A DNA stretch of 64,000 bases from Oncomelania hupensis. Its lineage: Eukaryota; Mollusca; Gastropoda; Littorinimorpha; Pomatiopsidae. Location: assembly GCA_036898135.1 (NCBI GenBank), contig CM072522.1, positions 62,326,254-62,390,253 of the forward strand. Reading direction: 5' to 3'. Under the pieces are notes generated by a model, which saw only the letters and a program-made list of their open reading frames with translations, was not told the DNA's origin and ran no database searches. Below are positions 22,656 through 33,898 of this stretch, piece by piece. Position numbers and translations under genes: made by a program. Numbering within the stretch: position 1 is the stretch's first letter; every line of letters starts with the position of its first letter.

Positions 22656-23014
22656 AGCGCTTTTCAAGCTATCACGTTACGGTTCCATCATAAGCTGAAA
22701 GTCTTGGGTAAGGTCACAGCGCTCTTTTAACAAATTAACACATCGACCCGACTCCGTCATTCCCTCTTGTCTACAAACCCACTGCTAGCATGTTTTTAGT
22801 GGTTTTTTCCACTAGGATTATATATATTTATGTAATTTGTATAATTTATTAATTTATTTATTTTTATTTTATCTTTTTAAATTTTGTTGTGTGGGTGGGA
22901 TGGTGTTTATTTAAATAACAATATACCTCATTTGCTGGTGTCTGAATGTACACTGGGAGGTCGAGGCACCTTCAGGTTTGCTGTTCGACTTCTCAACAAG
23001 TCACGCCGCCGAGG

Positions 23015-23095
23015 GTTTTCCCCGGATACTGCGGTTTCCTCCCTCCCTTTCAATAATGGTGGTACTCTAACATTTTCAAAAAATAAATTTCAATT
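23015..23095 (+). mobile_element. SINE-B core fragment
   Basis: GAGGGTTTTCCCCGGATACT, GCGGTTTCCTCCCTCC and CAATAATGG match the SINE-B body in sense orientation. Confidence 0.65.
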
Positions 23096-23117
23096 TTGTC
23101 TGTCCCGTCTTGTAATA

Positions 23118-23180
23118 ATAGCGACCCGGTCCTGATTTGGCTCGGAAGAGTCCGCTGGACCTACAGCAATAATAATGTAA
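23118..23180 (+). repeat. 3' tip of the ~580-bp retroposon-like family
   Basis: CGGTCCTGATTTGGCTCGGA and GTCCGCTGGACCTA with an AATAATAATG tail match the end of the copy at 33.9-34.5 kb. SINE-A follows immediately. Confidence 0.75.
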
Positions 23181-23182
23181 GG

Positions 23183-23630
23183 AGGCACTGTGGTCTAATG
23201 GTAGTGCTTCGGCTTGCGGATCGGAAGGTCCCGGGTTCGAGCCCTGGCCGGGCCATTGTGTTGTGTCCCTGGGAAAGACACTTTACTCCTGTTTTCCTAC
23301 TCCTTCGGATGAGAGTATAAACCGAGGTCTAGTCTGTGTCGCATACATTCCATCATAACGGACTTTAAAGATCCTGACGCTCATGTCCTAGACGGGTGAG
23401 TGCCGGTGACAAGAAAACACCCAGCATGCACCTAGGTCCTTCTCCCCCATCCCTGGCTGCCCAGGATTGTGCTCAGTTGTCCGGGCGTCAGACCATGCGC
23501 CCAAAGGCTGCGGGTGGGCGTCTCGGGCTGCTTGAGTTAGATCCTGTATCGGCCAGCGCCTTGAGCAGCTCTTGAGCTGGAAAAGCGCTATATAAGAACG
23601 ATTAAATAAATAAAAAATAAATAAATAATG
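23183..23630 (+). mobile_element. SINE-A, full-length copy
   Basis: Intact tRNA-like head (23183-23253), whole body, and an A-rich AAAT-type tail at 23605-23630. It is the best-preserved copy in the window and can serve as the reference: about 450 bp including tail. Confidence 0.92.
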
Positions 23631-23741
23631 TAATAATAGCCACTTTCCCTTTTACCACCTCGTGTTGGAGTCGCGGATGAAGGAGTGTCCCCTGAGGAAC
23701 ATGTTAGCGTAGGTATGTTGGTTACAGATCGTCGCCCTTTG

Positions 23742-23803
23742 AGTCTTATTTAAGAATATAGCGCGTATAAAATCCAGTAGTAGTAGTGGTAGTAGTTGTA
23801 GTG

Positions 23804-23856
<53 letters not shown>

Positions 23857-23900
23857 CTTATTTAAGAATATAGCGCGTATAACATCCAGTAGTAGTAGTG

Positions 23901-23954
<54 letters not shown>

Positions 23955-23955
23955 A
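23742..23955. repeat. Tandemly duplicated unit carrying (TAG)n
   Basis: TCTTATTTAAGAATATAGCG and CGTATAA-ATCCAGTAGTAG are repeated about 112 bp apart, each followed by a long TAG run. Confidence 0.93.
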
Positions 23956-24084
23956 CATGATTATCGCAGTTCACTCAGTGGCGTACGTTGTGTAGTGGAA
24001 CGTCAGACGACAACGTTGCAGCGTGTAAAGGCAATGGTTCAAGCCACGCTGACAGCCTGGAGTAAAAATAACAATTAAATCAAT

Positions 24085-24395
24085 TACCCTGAGACACTGC
24101 ACCCAACTCCTTCGGATGAGAGTATAAACCGAGGTCTTGTCTGTGCATCGCACGGACTTTAAAGATCCTGACACTCATGTTCTAAACGGGTGAGTGCTGG
24201 GTGAAATCAAATAAACCTAATGCGCACTAGGTCCCTTCTCCCCATCCCCGATCGCCCGGGATTGTGCTCAGTCGTCAGGGCGTCGGACTAGGCGCCCTAA
24301 TGTTGAACGTGGGCGCTTCGGGCGGCTTCAGTTAGGTCTTGTATCGGCTAGAGCCTTGAGCCGCTCTTGAGGCGGAAATGCGCTATATGATGATA
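24085..24395 (+). mobile_element. SINE-A copy lacking its head
   Basis: Starts at CTCCTTCGGATGAGAGTATA and runs through the body to GCTCTTGAGGCGGAAATGCG. More diverged than the 23.2-kb copy. Confidence 0.82.
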
Positions 24396-24399
24396 TACC

Positions 24400-24900
24400 G
24401 AAAACCTCATTATGACGTCAAAGGAACACCTCGATGTTATGACGTCTTTCTTTTTTTACAAGGGATTGGGCTAAATCGTCACGCGATCAGGCCATATCTA
24501 TAATCAAGTGCGAAGCGTGTCATCGAGACAAACGACGTGTTCTATTTACGAAAGGTAAATAAGTTACCCTCGGACAGCTGCTGATTGGTTTCGCTTCCCC
24601 GACGCCATTTTGCCCGCTTTGAGATGACTAGTTTTGCTCAGGCTTGTCCTGGCTTGTGTAACCTTAGGGCTGTTGGTCACGGGAATGCATGCATCGGTGT
24701 TGGCAGAGAAATAAATGTTTACGTATTTGTAAACACGGTGTGGTCAAGAAACTTCATCCCCGACAGAATGTTTGCGTAGATGGCATATGCTATAAACTAG
24801 ATTAGAATCAAGGGGTGCATGCCGGATATGTTTATTGTAAGCTATAGCGAAATGTTTATATGGTGGAAACCAGGCTGCCGGACCTGTTTGTTGTAGGCTG
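24400..24900. other. Unassigned sequence
   Basis: A ~60-bp imperfect duplication (GCCGGATATGTTTATTGTAAGC / GCCGGACCTGTTTGTTGTAGGC) lies at 24810-24905. Nothing else is recognised. Confidence 0.4.
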
Positions 24901-25106
24901 CAGCGGATGATATCGGTCATTTAACAATGCAGAGGCGGTACCTAGTGCCCGGCAGGGCGTGCCCTTGAGCCTGTCAGGTAGGGGATAGGTGCGGACTGCT
25001 AGACAGAGAGGCTGGTCGGTGACGTAGACTCGGTGGACCACCTTTTGTGGAGAGGGCAGTGACCATTGGTAGATTTGATTGGACAATGTAGCAGGGTAGA
25101 TCAGGG

Positions 25107-25331
25107 TATAAAGGAGCGTAGAATCCTGCTTGGGACAATTCATTTTTACAGGAAGACGCACCCAGAGATAATTCTAGAGAGATAGAGAGAGTCGAAAATG
25201 AGAGTCTAAGAACGAATCCTACGCCAGAAGTCCGGCAGTGTTCTAATGCTAATTTCTAAGTTTTATTTGTGAGGCTTAGTGTAAAGGTAGATCCTTCTGG
25301 TAGTGAAGTGAACAAAGGTGTCGAAGATGAG
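25107..25331 (+). promoter_or_regulatory. Candidate TATA promoter and first exon
   Basis: TATAAAGG at 25107-25114 is followed about 220 bp later by ATGAG and the strong donor GTAAGC at 25332. An earlier ATG near 25198 is closed after three codons. Either a host gene starts here, with its start codon at the exon end, or this is part of an LTR. No downstream exon could be identified. Confidence 0.3.
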
Positions 25332-25924
25332 GTAAGCACAAAACTTATTGAAACTCCTTTCTATTGTTGCTATATGTGCATGCCAATTTTATGTTTGATG
25401 ATTGTAAGGTATTACGTATAGGTTATTAAAAGACGGTCAAAATGAATGCATTGTGGAATTGAATTTGGTTTCTCGTTTAAATAATGGTGTCTTTGGATGG
25501 CAGTGAGACCTGTTCTGTTTTGTACGTTTTATAGACTATGATTGTTTTTAGTTAAGGCCCGATCCCCGTACAGATAGGAAAGTAGTTTAGTTAGGTTAAC
25601 TCTCACAAGTTAACACACACAGCGACGCCTTACACTTGCCCGGTTCATCACCCGGTTTAGCGCCCGGTTCTCCTCCTTGATGAGTTCCTCATCGACCGGG
25701 CTAGCCCTCTCACAAAGGTAACCCCCCCCCTCCCCCACCAAAAAAAAAATATCCTTCGCTTGCATCATTCTATTGCTCTTAAGGCGTTTTATTGCTAAAA
25801 TCAGAACTCAATAACGACGTCATATTTTCTAGTGTTACGTATAATGGAAGTTGTGTAAGTATAGCCTTAGTTTTGTTTTCAAACTTATTATTTTCACTCT
25901 CAGTGTTCTGTGGTGGAACGTTGA

Positions 25925-27095
25925 ATTTCTTCCTACGTAATATCGGATTCTTATCTTACCTAACAAATGGATGCTACGTAATATTGGATTCTTATCTTAC
26001 CTAACAAATGGATCCTACGTAATATTGGATTCTTATCTTACCTAACAAATGGATGCTACGTAATATTGGATTCTTATCTTACCTAACAAATGGATGCTAC
26101 GTAATATTGGATTCTTGTCTTACCTAACAAATGGTTGCTACGTAATATTGGATTCTTGTCTTACCTAACAAATGGATGCTACGTAATATTGGATTATTGT
26201 CTTACCTAACAAATGGATGCTACGTAATATTGGATTCTTATCTTACCTAACAAATGGATGCTACGTAATATTGGATTCTTATCTTACCTAACAAATGGAT
26301 GCTACGTAATATTGGATTCTTATCTTACCTAACAAATGGATGCTACGTAATATTGGATTCTTATCTTACCTAACAAATGGATGCTACGTAATATTGGATT
26401 CTTGTCTTACCTAACAAATGGATGTTACGTAATATTGGATTCTTATCTTACCTAACAAATGGATGCTACGTAATATTGGATTCTTGTCTTACCTAACAAA
26501 TGGATGTTACGTAATATTGGATTCTTAACTTACCTAACAAATGGATGCTACGTAATAATGGATTCTTATCTTACCTAACAAATGGATGCTACGTAATATT
26601 GGATTCTTGTCTTACCTAACAAATGGATGCTACGTAATATTGGATTCTTGTCTTACCTAACAAATGGATGTTACGTAATATTGGATTCTTATCTTACCTA
26701 ACAAATGGATGCTACGTAATATTGGATTCTTGTCTTACCTAACAAATGGATGCTACGTAATATTGGATTCTCATCTTACCTAACAAACGGATGCTACGTA
26801 ATATTGGTTCTTATCTTACCTAACAAATGGATGCTACGTAATATTGGATTCTTATCTTACCTAACAAATGGATGCTATGTAATATTGGATTCTTGTCTTA
26901 CCTAACAAATGGATGTTACGTAATATTGGATTCTTATCTTACCTAACAAATGGATGCTACGTAATATTGGATTCTTATCTTACCTAACAAATGGATGTTA
27001 CGTAATATCGGATTCCTTAGTTACCTAATAAATGAATGCTACGTAATATTGAATTCTTATCTTACCTAACACATGTATGCTACGTAATTTGACTG
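25925..27095. repeat. 41-bp minisatellite, about 28 units
   Basis: The unit is GGATGCTACGTAATATTGGA plus TTCTTATCTTACCTAACAAAT, with mainly A/G and C/T variants at two sites. Each unit contains the palindrome TACGTA. Edges are degenerate. There are no unique spacers, so it is not a CRISPR-like array. Confidence 0.97.
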
Positions 27096-27519
27096 TGATG
27101 ACGTCAAATATTGTAATCCTGTTTCCCATGCGATGGGAGTGAAAGAATTGATAGGGGTTTATTTTTCTGTTGCAGCCTATTGTCATATATATTTGTGTGG
27201 ATATGGCCATCAAGATTTTTCTATGGTTGGATTTAAAGTGTATGGCGACGGTAAATACAGCGAATTTGAAGAGTAATAACAGCAAGAGCATAGGATTTAG
27301 GCCTACTCTCAAACTGCCGGAAATAAAGCACACAATTCAACTAGGCCGAGAACTTCGAGCCCTCAAACCGGTAAGCCATGGGATATTACGTTATTAGTAC
27401 AGAGAGATACAAAGTCTAGGGTGAATGTATATCCATGACGCAGCAGGCTTCCAGACTAATATATATTACAATGGTCTGGCTTCTTTAAAGAGACCTATTT
27501 TGACCACTCTTCGTATAAC

Positions 27520-28545
<1,026 letters not shown>

Positions 28546-28865
28546 AGTCATCTTCTTGTATGCAATTTTTTTATTTCCTTATCTAATATAAAAGACCAGT
28601 TCATTACGTTATAATTTTATATTACCAGCCATTATTGCATTAGATTTTTTCTCCATGTCCCTTTTTTTTTAAAGCTAATTTCGTTCCAGTACAATCCACT
28701 GCGTGAGGGGACCGAATCAAATTTTAAGATGTATTTGTTATATATAATATGAAGAACCATAGTGCTTTTAGCTATCTAAAAAAAATTAACTTCTAGTGTT
28801 GCAACTCCAATACTTTAGTGCCATATAAACCTGCCTTTGAATCGACACGGTTTAGTCTGGAAAAA
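28546..28865. other. AT-rich unassigned sequence
   Basis: No frame, motif or shared repeat seen. Confidence 0.4.
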
Positions 28866-28897
28866 CATTAATAATAATAATAATATCCTATCCTATC

Positions 28898-31800
28898 CTA
28901 TCCTGTCCCATAACCCGAAGGTCGTAGGGGCACCACAGATGATCGCTTAACCAGCATACTCCATCTTTCTCTGTCCTCAGCAGCCCTCATGGCTTCGCTC
29001 AGTGTCAAACCAGTCCATTCTCGAATGTTGTCCTCCCACCTCTTTTTCGGTCTCCCCCTTCTTCTACCTCCTTGCACTGTGCCTTGCAGAATGGTCTTTG
29101 CAAGGCCTGATGATCTGGTGACGTGGCCATACCATCGGAGTTTCCGTTTCTTCACCACTGTGAGCAGGTCATCGTGTTGTCCAATGGCTTGTGTGATGGT
29201 CTGTCGGACTTCAACGTTGGTGATGTGTTGGGTATAGGAAATGCACAGAAGTCTTCTGTAGCACCTCATCTCCATGCTTTGTATTCTTCGTTGGAGATCT
29301 GCTGTGAGGGTCCATGCTTCGCAAGCATATAGGAAGATGGAGATGACCAGAGATCGCAGCAGTCTTACTTTGGAATGTAGACTGATGGTTCTGTCTTTCC
29401 AAATGGGCTTCAACCTTGTCAGGGCAGCAGTTGTTTGTGCGATCCTGGAGAGGACTTCCTGTCGAGACCCATTGTCTGACACAATGGCTCCTAAATATTT
29501 GAAGCTGTGCACTGTGTTGAGGGATTGGCCTTGTACTTTGATGTCCGTGTTGATGCCATTGGTGTTGTTGGTCATCATTTTGGTCTTCTCTGCACTTATT
29601 TCCATTCCATAAGCTCTGGAGGTGGTGTCAAGCCTCTGTACAAGCTGTTCAAGTTCTTGTTCCTCTCCAGCCAATCCATCAATATCATCCGCAAAACGAA
29701 GATTGGAGATTGCTCTGCCCCCTATGCTGACTGTGCCTTCGTGATCTGCAAGAGCATCTGACATGATGCGCTCTAGGAAGATGTTGAAGAGTGTTGGAGA
29801 GAGTAGGCATCCTTGACGCACACCGATTGTTGTTCTGAACCAGTTCCCGATGACGCTGTTATGGAGGACTGCACTGGTAGCCTTGTCATACAGGCTTTTG
29901 ATGACTTCTATAATTTTAGGGCTGATGTTGTACACTTTCATGGTTGCCCATAGAGCTGCATGCCAGACTCGGTCAAATGCCTTCTTGAAGTCTATGAACA
30001 CATGATATAGATGTTGTTGGTGCTGTAGGTATTTCTCACAGATTATTCTGAGGTTGAAAATCTGTTCAGTGGTACTTCGCCCTGCCATGAATCCTGCTTG
30101 TTCTTCAGCTATGATTTGTTCAGCTTGTGGTTTCAACCTGTTGAGTATTATTTTCAGGAGGACCTTGCTGGGATGGCTGATGAGGCTGATGGTGCGGTAA
30201 TTTTCACACTCCTGAAGGTTACCTTTTTTGGGAAGAGTGATGACAAGCGACTGGGTCCATGGTGTAGGCCATTCCCCACTCTGCCAGATCTTGTTACAGA
30301 TAATGGTGAGAGCATCAGTCATCGCTTCTCCTCCTGCTTGTAGCAGTTCCGCTGGTATGTTGTCCACTCCCGCTGACTTCCCTTTCTTCAGCGATTGCAC
30401 TGCTGCCTCAACTTCTTCCCGGAGAATTGGGAGGATTTCTTCTTCTTCTCTGCTCTCGGGACATGCTAGAACTGATGGGTCTCCATTTGGTGTATGGTTG
30501 TAAAGGTCAGAGCAGTACTCTGTCCATCTGTCCAAGACTTCTTGTTCTTCTGTAAGGCAAATGCCAGACTTGCTTTGGATAGTGGAGACTTTGGGCTGTT
30601 TAACACTTGTCAGCCGCTTCACAGTCTGGTAGGCCTTCTTGCTGTTGTTCTTGTTCAGATTGTTCTCTATTTCCTGGCATTGATCTTCTATCCAGTTCTC
30701 CTTTGCTGTGCGCATGCCTTTTCGGATGTCATTGTTGATTTTTCGGTAGACATCAGCTCCCTGTGAGGTGTTCTTTTTCTTTTTTAACTCTCTTCGTTTA
30801 TCACACAGATCCAAAAGTTCAGGTGTGATCCACGGCTTCTTCTTTGGTCGGTGCTTGCCAAGGATCTCAGTGGCGGCATCTGTTACAGCTGAGTTGAAGG
30901 TATTGGTCATGGTGTTGACATCTACTTCGCCTGCCCCCAAAATAAGCAGTGGTGCAAATTTCCCTCCAATTGTGGCCTGAAATATTTTTGCCACCTCCGG
31001 GTCTTGCAGTTTGTCCAGGTCGAACTTCAGTCTAGTGCACTTTGCTGTATTTACTCTCTTCAAATGGAGCCGGAAAGACATCATCACGAGATCGTGGTCA
31101 CTTCCATTGTCTGCTCCTGGGAAAGTGCGTGTCCTGCCAATGTTGATGCTTGATCTGAAGCGTTTCTTGACCATGATGTAGTCGATCTGGTTGTGATGTT
31201 CCCCGCCGGGACTGTGCCATGTCCATCGTCTGGATTTTTTGTGGAGACCAAGCGTGTTTGCCAGTACCAGATTGTTGTATCTGGCAAACTCCAATAGCCT
31301 CAGACCCCTGTCATTTGTCTCGTTGTTGCAGTGGGGTCCGCATGTGTCTCCCCAGTTGCGGTGCGCATCTTGGCCAACCTTGGCATTCCAGTCGCCTTGC
31401 ACTATGACTATGTCCTTCTTCGGCACTTGGTCAAGGACCGCCTGTATATTTTCATAAAAATCCTCCACTTCGCTGTCTTCATAGTCTGATGTTGGGGCAT
31501 AGGCCTGGATGATGGTAATGTTGAAAGGGGTTGCTCTCAGACGGATGGTAATGAGTCTACTGGAGACTGGGCGGCAACCCATGACAGTGGCTAGAATGTT
31601 CTTGTGGACCAAGAATCCAACGCCGTGTTCGTGCCTGTCATCTCTACCGCTGAAATAGAGCTTGTGGCCTTTGTCAGTCGTTGTTTCACCTAGGCCTTTC
31701 CAGCGCAGTTCGCTGATACCTAGAACGTTCCATCGATAGTGGTCCAGCTCGTGGGCCAGTTCTTCTAATTTTCCTTCCGCAGTTAGGGTCCTGACGTTCC

Positions 31801-31966
31801 AGGTTCCTATGACGATGTTGTTTCTCGTGCGGATCTTGCTATATTGTCCATCAGTAGCATACTTAACACCTCCGTCCTGGTGGCCAACGGAAGGCGCGGT
31901 CCTTGTGCCGGGTGACGGCCCGGGCGACGACCGATCCGGTATGGAATTAGTGGATTGTGTCATCAT
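28898..31966 (-). CDS. RTE-type endonuclease-reverse transcriptase (1022 aa from first ATG)
   Basis: This would nick target DNA and reverse-transcribe the element RNA at the nick. From the ATG at 31966, an APE-type endonuclease occupies about residues 50-300: WNVRTL near 56, SEL near 85-87, QAYAPTS near 155, GDWNAKVG near 191, HNQIDYI near 258 and GSDHDLV near 288. A linker follows, then the reverse transcriptase: NYRTISL before residue 600, IDFKKAFDRV with its catalytic Asp near 659, and FADDID near 758. The C-terminus has the MRCYRRLL, RWYGHVTR and GRPKKRWEDNI motifs usual in this group. The frame stays open upstream to a TTG at 32005, giving 13 more residues, but the first ATG is preferred. 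There are no stops or frameshifts and all catalytic motifs are present, so the protein is probably functional or recently so. Many database proteins of this type are labelled craniofacial development protein 2-like. Confidence 0.92.
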   Translation of the reverse strand: MMTQSTNSIPDRSSPGPSPGTRTAPSVGHQDGGVKYATDGQYSKIRTRNNIVIGTWNVRTLTAEGKLEELAHELDHYRWNVLGISELRWKGLGETTTDKGHKLYFSGRDDRHEHGVGFLVHKNILATVMGCRPVSSRLITIRLRATPFNITIIQAYAPTSDYEDSEVEDFYENIQAVLDQVPKKDIVIVQGDWNAKVGQDAHRNWGDTCGPHCNNETNDRGLRLLEFARYNNLVLANTLGLHKKSRRWTWHSPGGEHHNQIDYIMVKKRFRSSINIGRTRTFPGADNGSDHDLVMMSFRLHLKRVNTAKCTRLKFDLDKLQDPEVAKIFQATIGGKFAPLLILGAGEVDVNTMTNTFNSAVTDAATEILGKHRPKKKPWITPELLDLCDKRRELKKKKNTSQGADVYRKINNDIRKGMRTAKENWIEDQCQEIENNLNKNNSKKAYQTVKRLTSVKQPKVSTIQSKSGICLTEEQEVLDRWTEYCSDLYNHTPNGDPSVLACPESREEEEILPILREEVEAAVQSLKKGKSAGVDNIPAELLQAGGEAMTDALTIICNKIWQSGEWPTPWTQSLVITLPKKGNLQECENYRTISLISHPSKVLLKIILNRLKPQAEQIIAEEQAGFMAGRSTTEQIFNLRIICEKYLQHQQHLYHVFIDFKKAFDRVWHAALWATMKVYNISPKIIEVIKSLYDKATSAVLHNSVIGNWFRTTIGVRQGCLLSPTLFNIFLERIMSDALADHEGTVSIGGRAISNLRFADDIDGLAGEEQELEQLVQRLDTTSRAYGMEISAEKTKMMTNNTNGINTDIKVQGQSLNTVHSFKYLGAIVSDNGSRQEVLSRIAQTTAALTRLKPIWKDRTISLHSKVRLLRSLVISIFLYACEAWTLTADLQRRIQSMEMRCYRRLLCISYTQHITNVEVRQTITQAIGQHDDLLTVVKKRKLRWYGHVTRSSGLAKTILQGTVQGGRRRGRPKKRWEDNIREWTGLTLSEAMRAAEDRERWSMLVKRSSVVPLRPSGYGTG

Positions 31967-32242
31967 GTAGTGTGTCTTGGGCAAAAAAGACCTGGCAGGG
32001 CCCAATCCTCTCCAGGCTGTTGGCCACAGCCGAAATCCACGAATAAAGTGTGGCTCGCCTTGGCCCTGAGCACGTGGTCGTTGAACCTGTAGTAACGTGA
32101 GGTTCCTCCGCCCTGGCCGGTGACTTCTGTGTAGAAGACTTTCGCCCAGTGATGCCGTGCTAACATCACCCCTGTTAGTCGCCTCTTACGACACGCCGGG
32201 AAACGTTGGGTCTATTCTATTTGCCCGAACCCACAGAGCACC

Positions 32243-32243
<1 letters not shown>
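31967..32243 (-). promoter_or_regulatory. RTE 5' leader
   Basis: This stretch precedes the ORF and matches the leader copy at 62528-62800. Near its 5' end, read on the minus strand, are three short helices: an outer CTCTG pairing with a later CAGGG, a TGGGT/ACCCA hairpin, and a GTCG/CGAC hairpin closed around TAAGAG, followed by TAA before the CAGGG strand. The outer pair is CCCTG/CAGGG in the second copy, so pairing survives sequence change. An internal promoter or self-cleaving RNA would be expected in an RTE leader, but neither is proven here. Confidence 0.55.

Positions 32244-32313
<70 letters not shown>
32244..32313. repeat. (AAT)n microsatellite
   Basis: Sits between the 5' end of the full-length RTE and the 3' end of another RTE fragment. 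Confidence 0.97.
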
Positions 32314-32314
<1 letters not shown>

Positions 32315-32614
32315 CCTATCATATCATATATCCTGTAACTGTAAGGTCGTTGGGGCACCATAGATGATCGTCTTTCTCTGTCCTTTGCAACCCTCATGGC
32401 TTCGCTCAATGTCAAGCCAGCCCATTCTCGAATGTTGTCCTCCCATCTCTTTTTCTGTTTCCCTCTTCTTCTGCCTCCTTGCACCGTGCCTTGCAGGATG
32501 GTCTTTGCAAGGCCACATGATCTGGTGACGTGGTCATACCATCGGAGTTTCCGTTTCTTTACCACTTTGAGCATGTCGTAGTGTTGCCCAATGGCTTGTG
32601 TGATGGTCTGTCTG

Positions 32615-32617
<3 letters not shown>
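32314..32617 (-). mobile_element. RTE 3' fragment between two AAT arrays
   Basis: Diverged RTE C-terminus (GQH-like, RWYDHV, KKRWEDN) with a degraded TCCTATCATATC tail. It is bounded on both sides by (AAT)n. Clearly older than its neighbour at 28.9-32.2 kb. Confidence 0.83.

Positions 32618-32677
<60 letters not shown>
32618..32677. repeat. (AAT)n microsatellite
   Basis: Pure repeat immediately before the SINE-B 3' end at 32678. Confidence 0.97.
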
Positions 32678-32678
<1 letters not shown>

Positions 32679-32945
32679 CTATTACGTGCATTTTCTTCAA
32701 TTGAACTCAAAGCGCGGCGATCGCTATAACAAGGCAGAAGAGAAACGAATTTATATTTTTTGAGAATTTTAGATTGACTGCCTCCAATATCATTATTGAA
32801 GGGAGGGAGAAAACCGGAGTACCGGGAGAAAACCCTCGGTGTCTTGAAAAGTCTCGTACCTAAGCCTTCGTCCCTTGCGGGGTTCGAACCCTAACCTTCG
32901 GCATAGGAAACCAGCTGACTATCAACTACTCTAGCAGGCCACCTT
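32678..32945 (-). mobile_element. SINE-B copy
   Basis: In reverse complement: GGTTCGAACCCCGC-like box B near 32880, CCGGTACTCCGG block, CCTCCCTTCAATAATG and the CGCGCTTTGAG 3' end. The middle of the body is shortened. Confidence 0.82.
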
Positions 32946-32997
32946 ATAAGACTGCTCTGAATGCACGCACATCTATAGGTCCTCATCAGAACAGTAA

Positions 32998-33245
32998 ATA
33001 ATAATGGATGCTCTATATGCGCTTTTCCCCGAAACACCAACTAGGCTCAAAGCGCGGCGATCTGTACCACCATACACGCTCGCCTGTTTCACCCGCTCTC
33101 ACACACGCAACAAACACATCTATCATTCAAACATGTGATGTAAATGCAGGGAGATCGCTATTAGAAGACGGGAAAGACATCAAATGTTTATTTTTTAAAT
33201 GTTCAGGTTGACTGCTTGCAATACCAATAAATTACTACATAGTTA
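32998..33245 (-). mobile_element. SINE-B 3' half
   Basis: Starts with AATAATGGATGCTCTATATG, then CTCAAAGCGCGGCGATCTGT, CACACGCAACAAAC and GTAAATGCAGGGAGATCG. The tRNA head is missing. Confidence 0.78.
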
Positions 33246-33343
33246 GTCTAGTGTGAATTTAGTAATGGATAGAGCTTGTTATTGATAAAGGTGGTGGTGT
33301 CTTTATAGACGGTGGTCTCAGCATAGATCTTTACTGCACACAT

Positions 33344-33500
33344 TTCAATTCAATTCAATTCAATTCAATTCAAGATTTATTCGCCAAGTGACATACAGAC
33401 AGTTATAGTATACATGACACAAAGAATGCTTTAGATCAGCGGCAGGCGTGCACAAGATACATAACAAACGAATAAAGCATAGATCTAGTGCGACCTATGT
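33344..33500 (-). mobile_element. LINE 3' end with (TTGAA)n tail
   Basis: AATTC repeats (33346-33374) followed by AAGATTTATTCGCCAAGTGACATA. On the minus strand this reads as a 3' UTR with AATAAATCTTG and then a pentamer tail, as in many non-LTR elements. The inner part to ~33870 is unassigned. Confidence 0.55.
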
Positions 33501-33898
33501 AACCACTATTATACTAGACAGCAGACCCACGCCTGACTAGAACACTTATGTAGAACATAGAAATACAGACATCAACAAACACAACCGAATTACAGATAAC
33601 AAAACAGGTGCATGATTTTTAATGTACATCATCAGACACATCAAATATACAGATGACTAAAATAGATTCGCACGCAGAACAGGCTCTGAGGCCTATGGGA
33701 GTGTAGTTCATTGGCCGTCAGCTGTGATAAAGGTAGAACGGTAATGAATGGGTTCAATGTGAAACAATAACATTGCAGCTCCTATACTGGCAATTGTTTG
33801 GAAGCCCGTTGTCGAACTGGCGTGCCGAAAACAACATCAACAACAACAATAATAATTATAACATGACTGTAAGACACATTGACGAATTGTGCTTTACC

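Larger units (their letters stand above)
28885..32243 (-). mobile_element. Full-length RTE-clade LINE retrotransposon
   Basis: On the minus strand this unit has a ~240-300 nt leader beginning near 32243, one long endonuclease/reverse-transcriptase ORF, a very short 3' UTR and a terminal (TAGGA)n tail seen as TCCTA repeats at 28887-28906. A single ORF with N-terminal APE endonuclease, and a short 3' end closed by a simple repeat, is the known RTE (BovB-like) layout. The left boundary is supported by the independent leader copy at 62.5 kb, which starts at the same sequence. Both flanks are (AAT)n, so the element lies in an AAT microsatellite and its target duplication cannot be delimited. It is almost identical to the copy at 37261-38567, which suggests recent transposition. 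Clade assignment is from motif layout, not a tree. Confidence 0.9.

Noticed and set aside
25925..27095. CRISPR-like regular array
   Set aside because: Uniform tandem units with no unique spacers, in eukaryotic DNA with no cas genes.
28989..31457. Plus-strand frames of 60-112 codons across the RTE
   Set aside because: Antisense shadows of the RTE ORF; identical shadows occur over the second copy.
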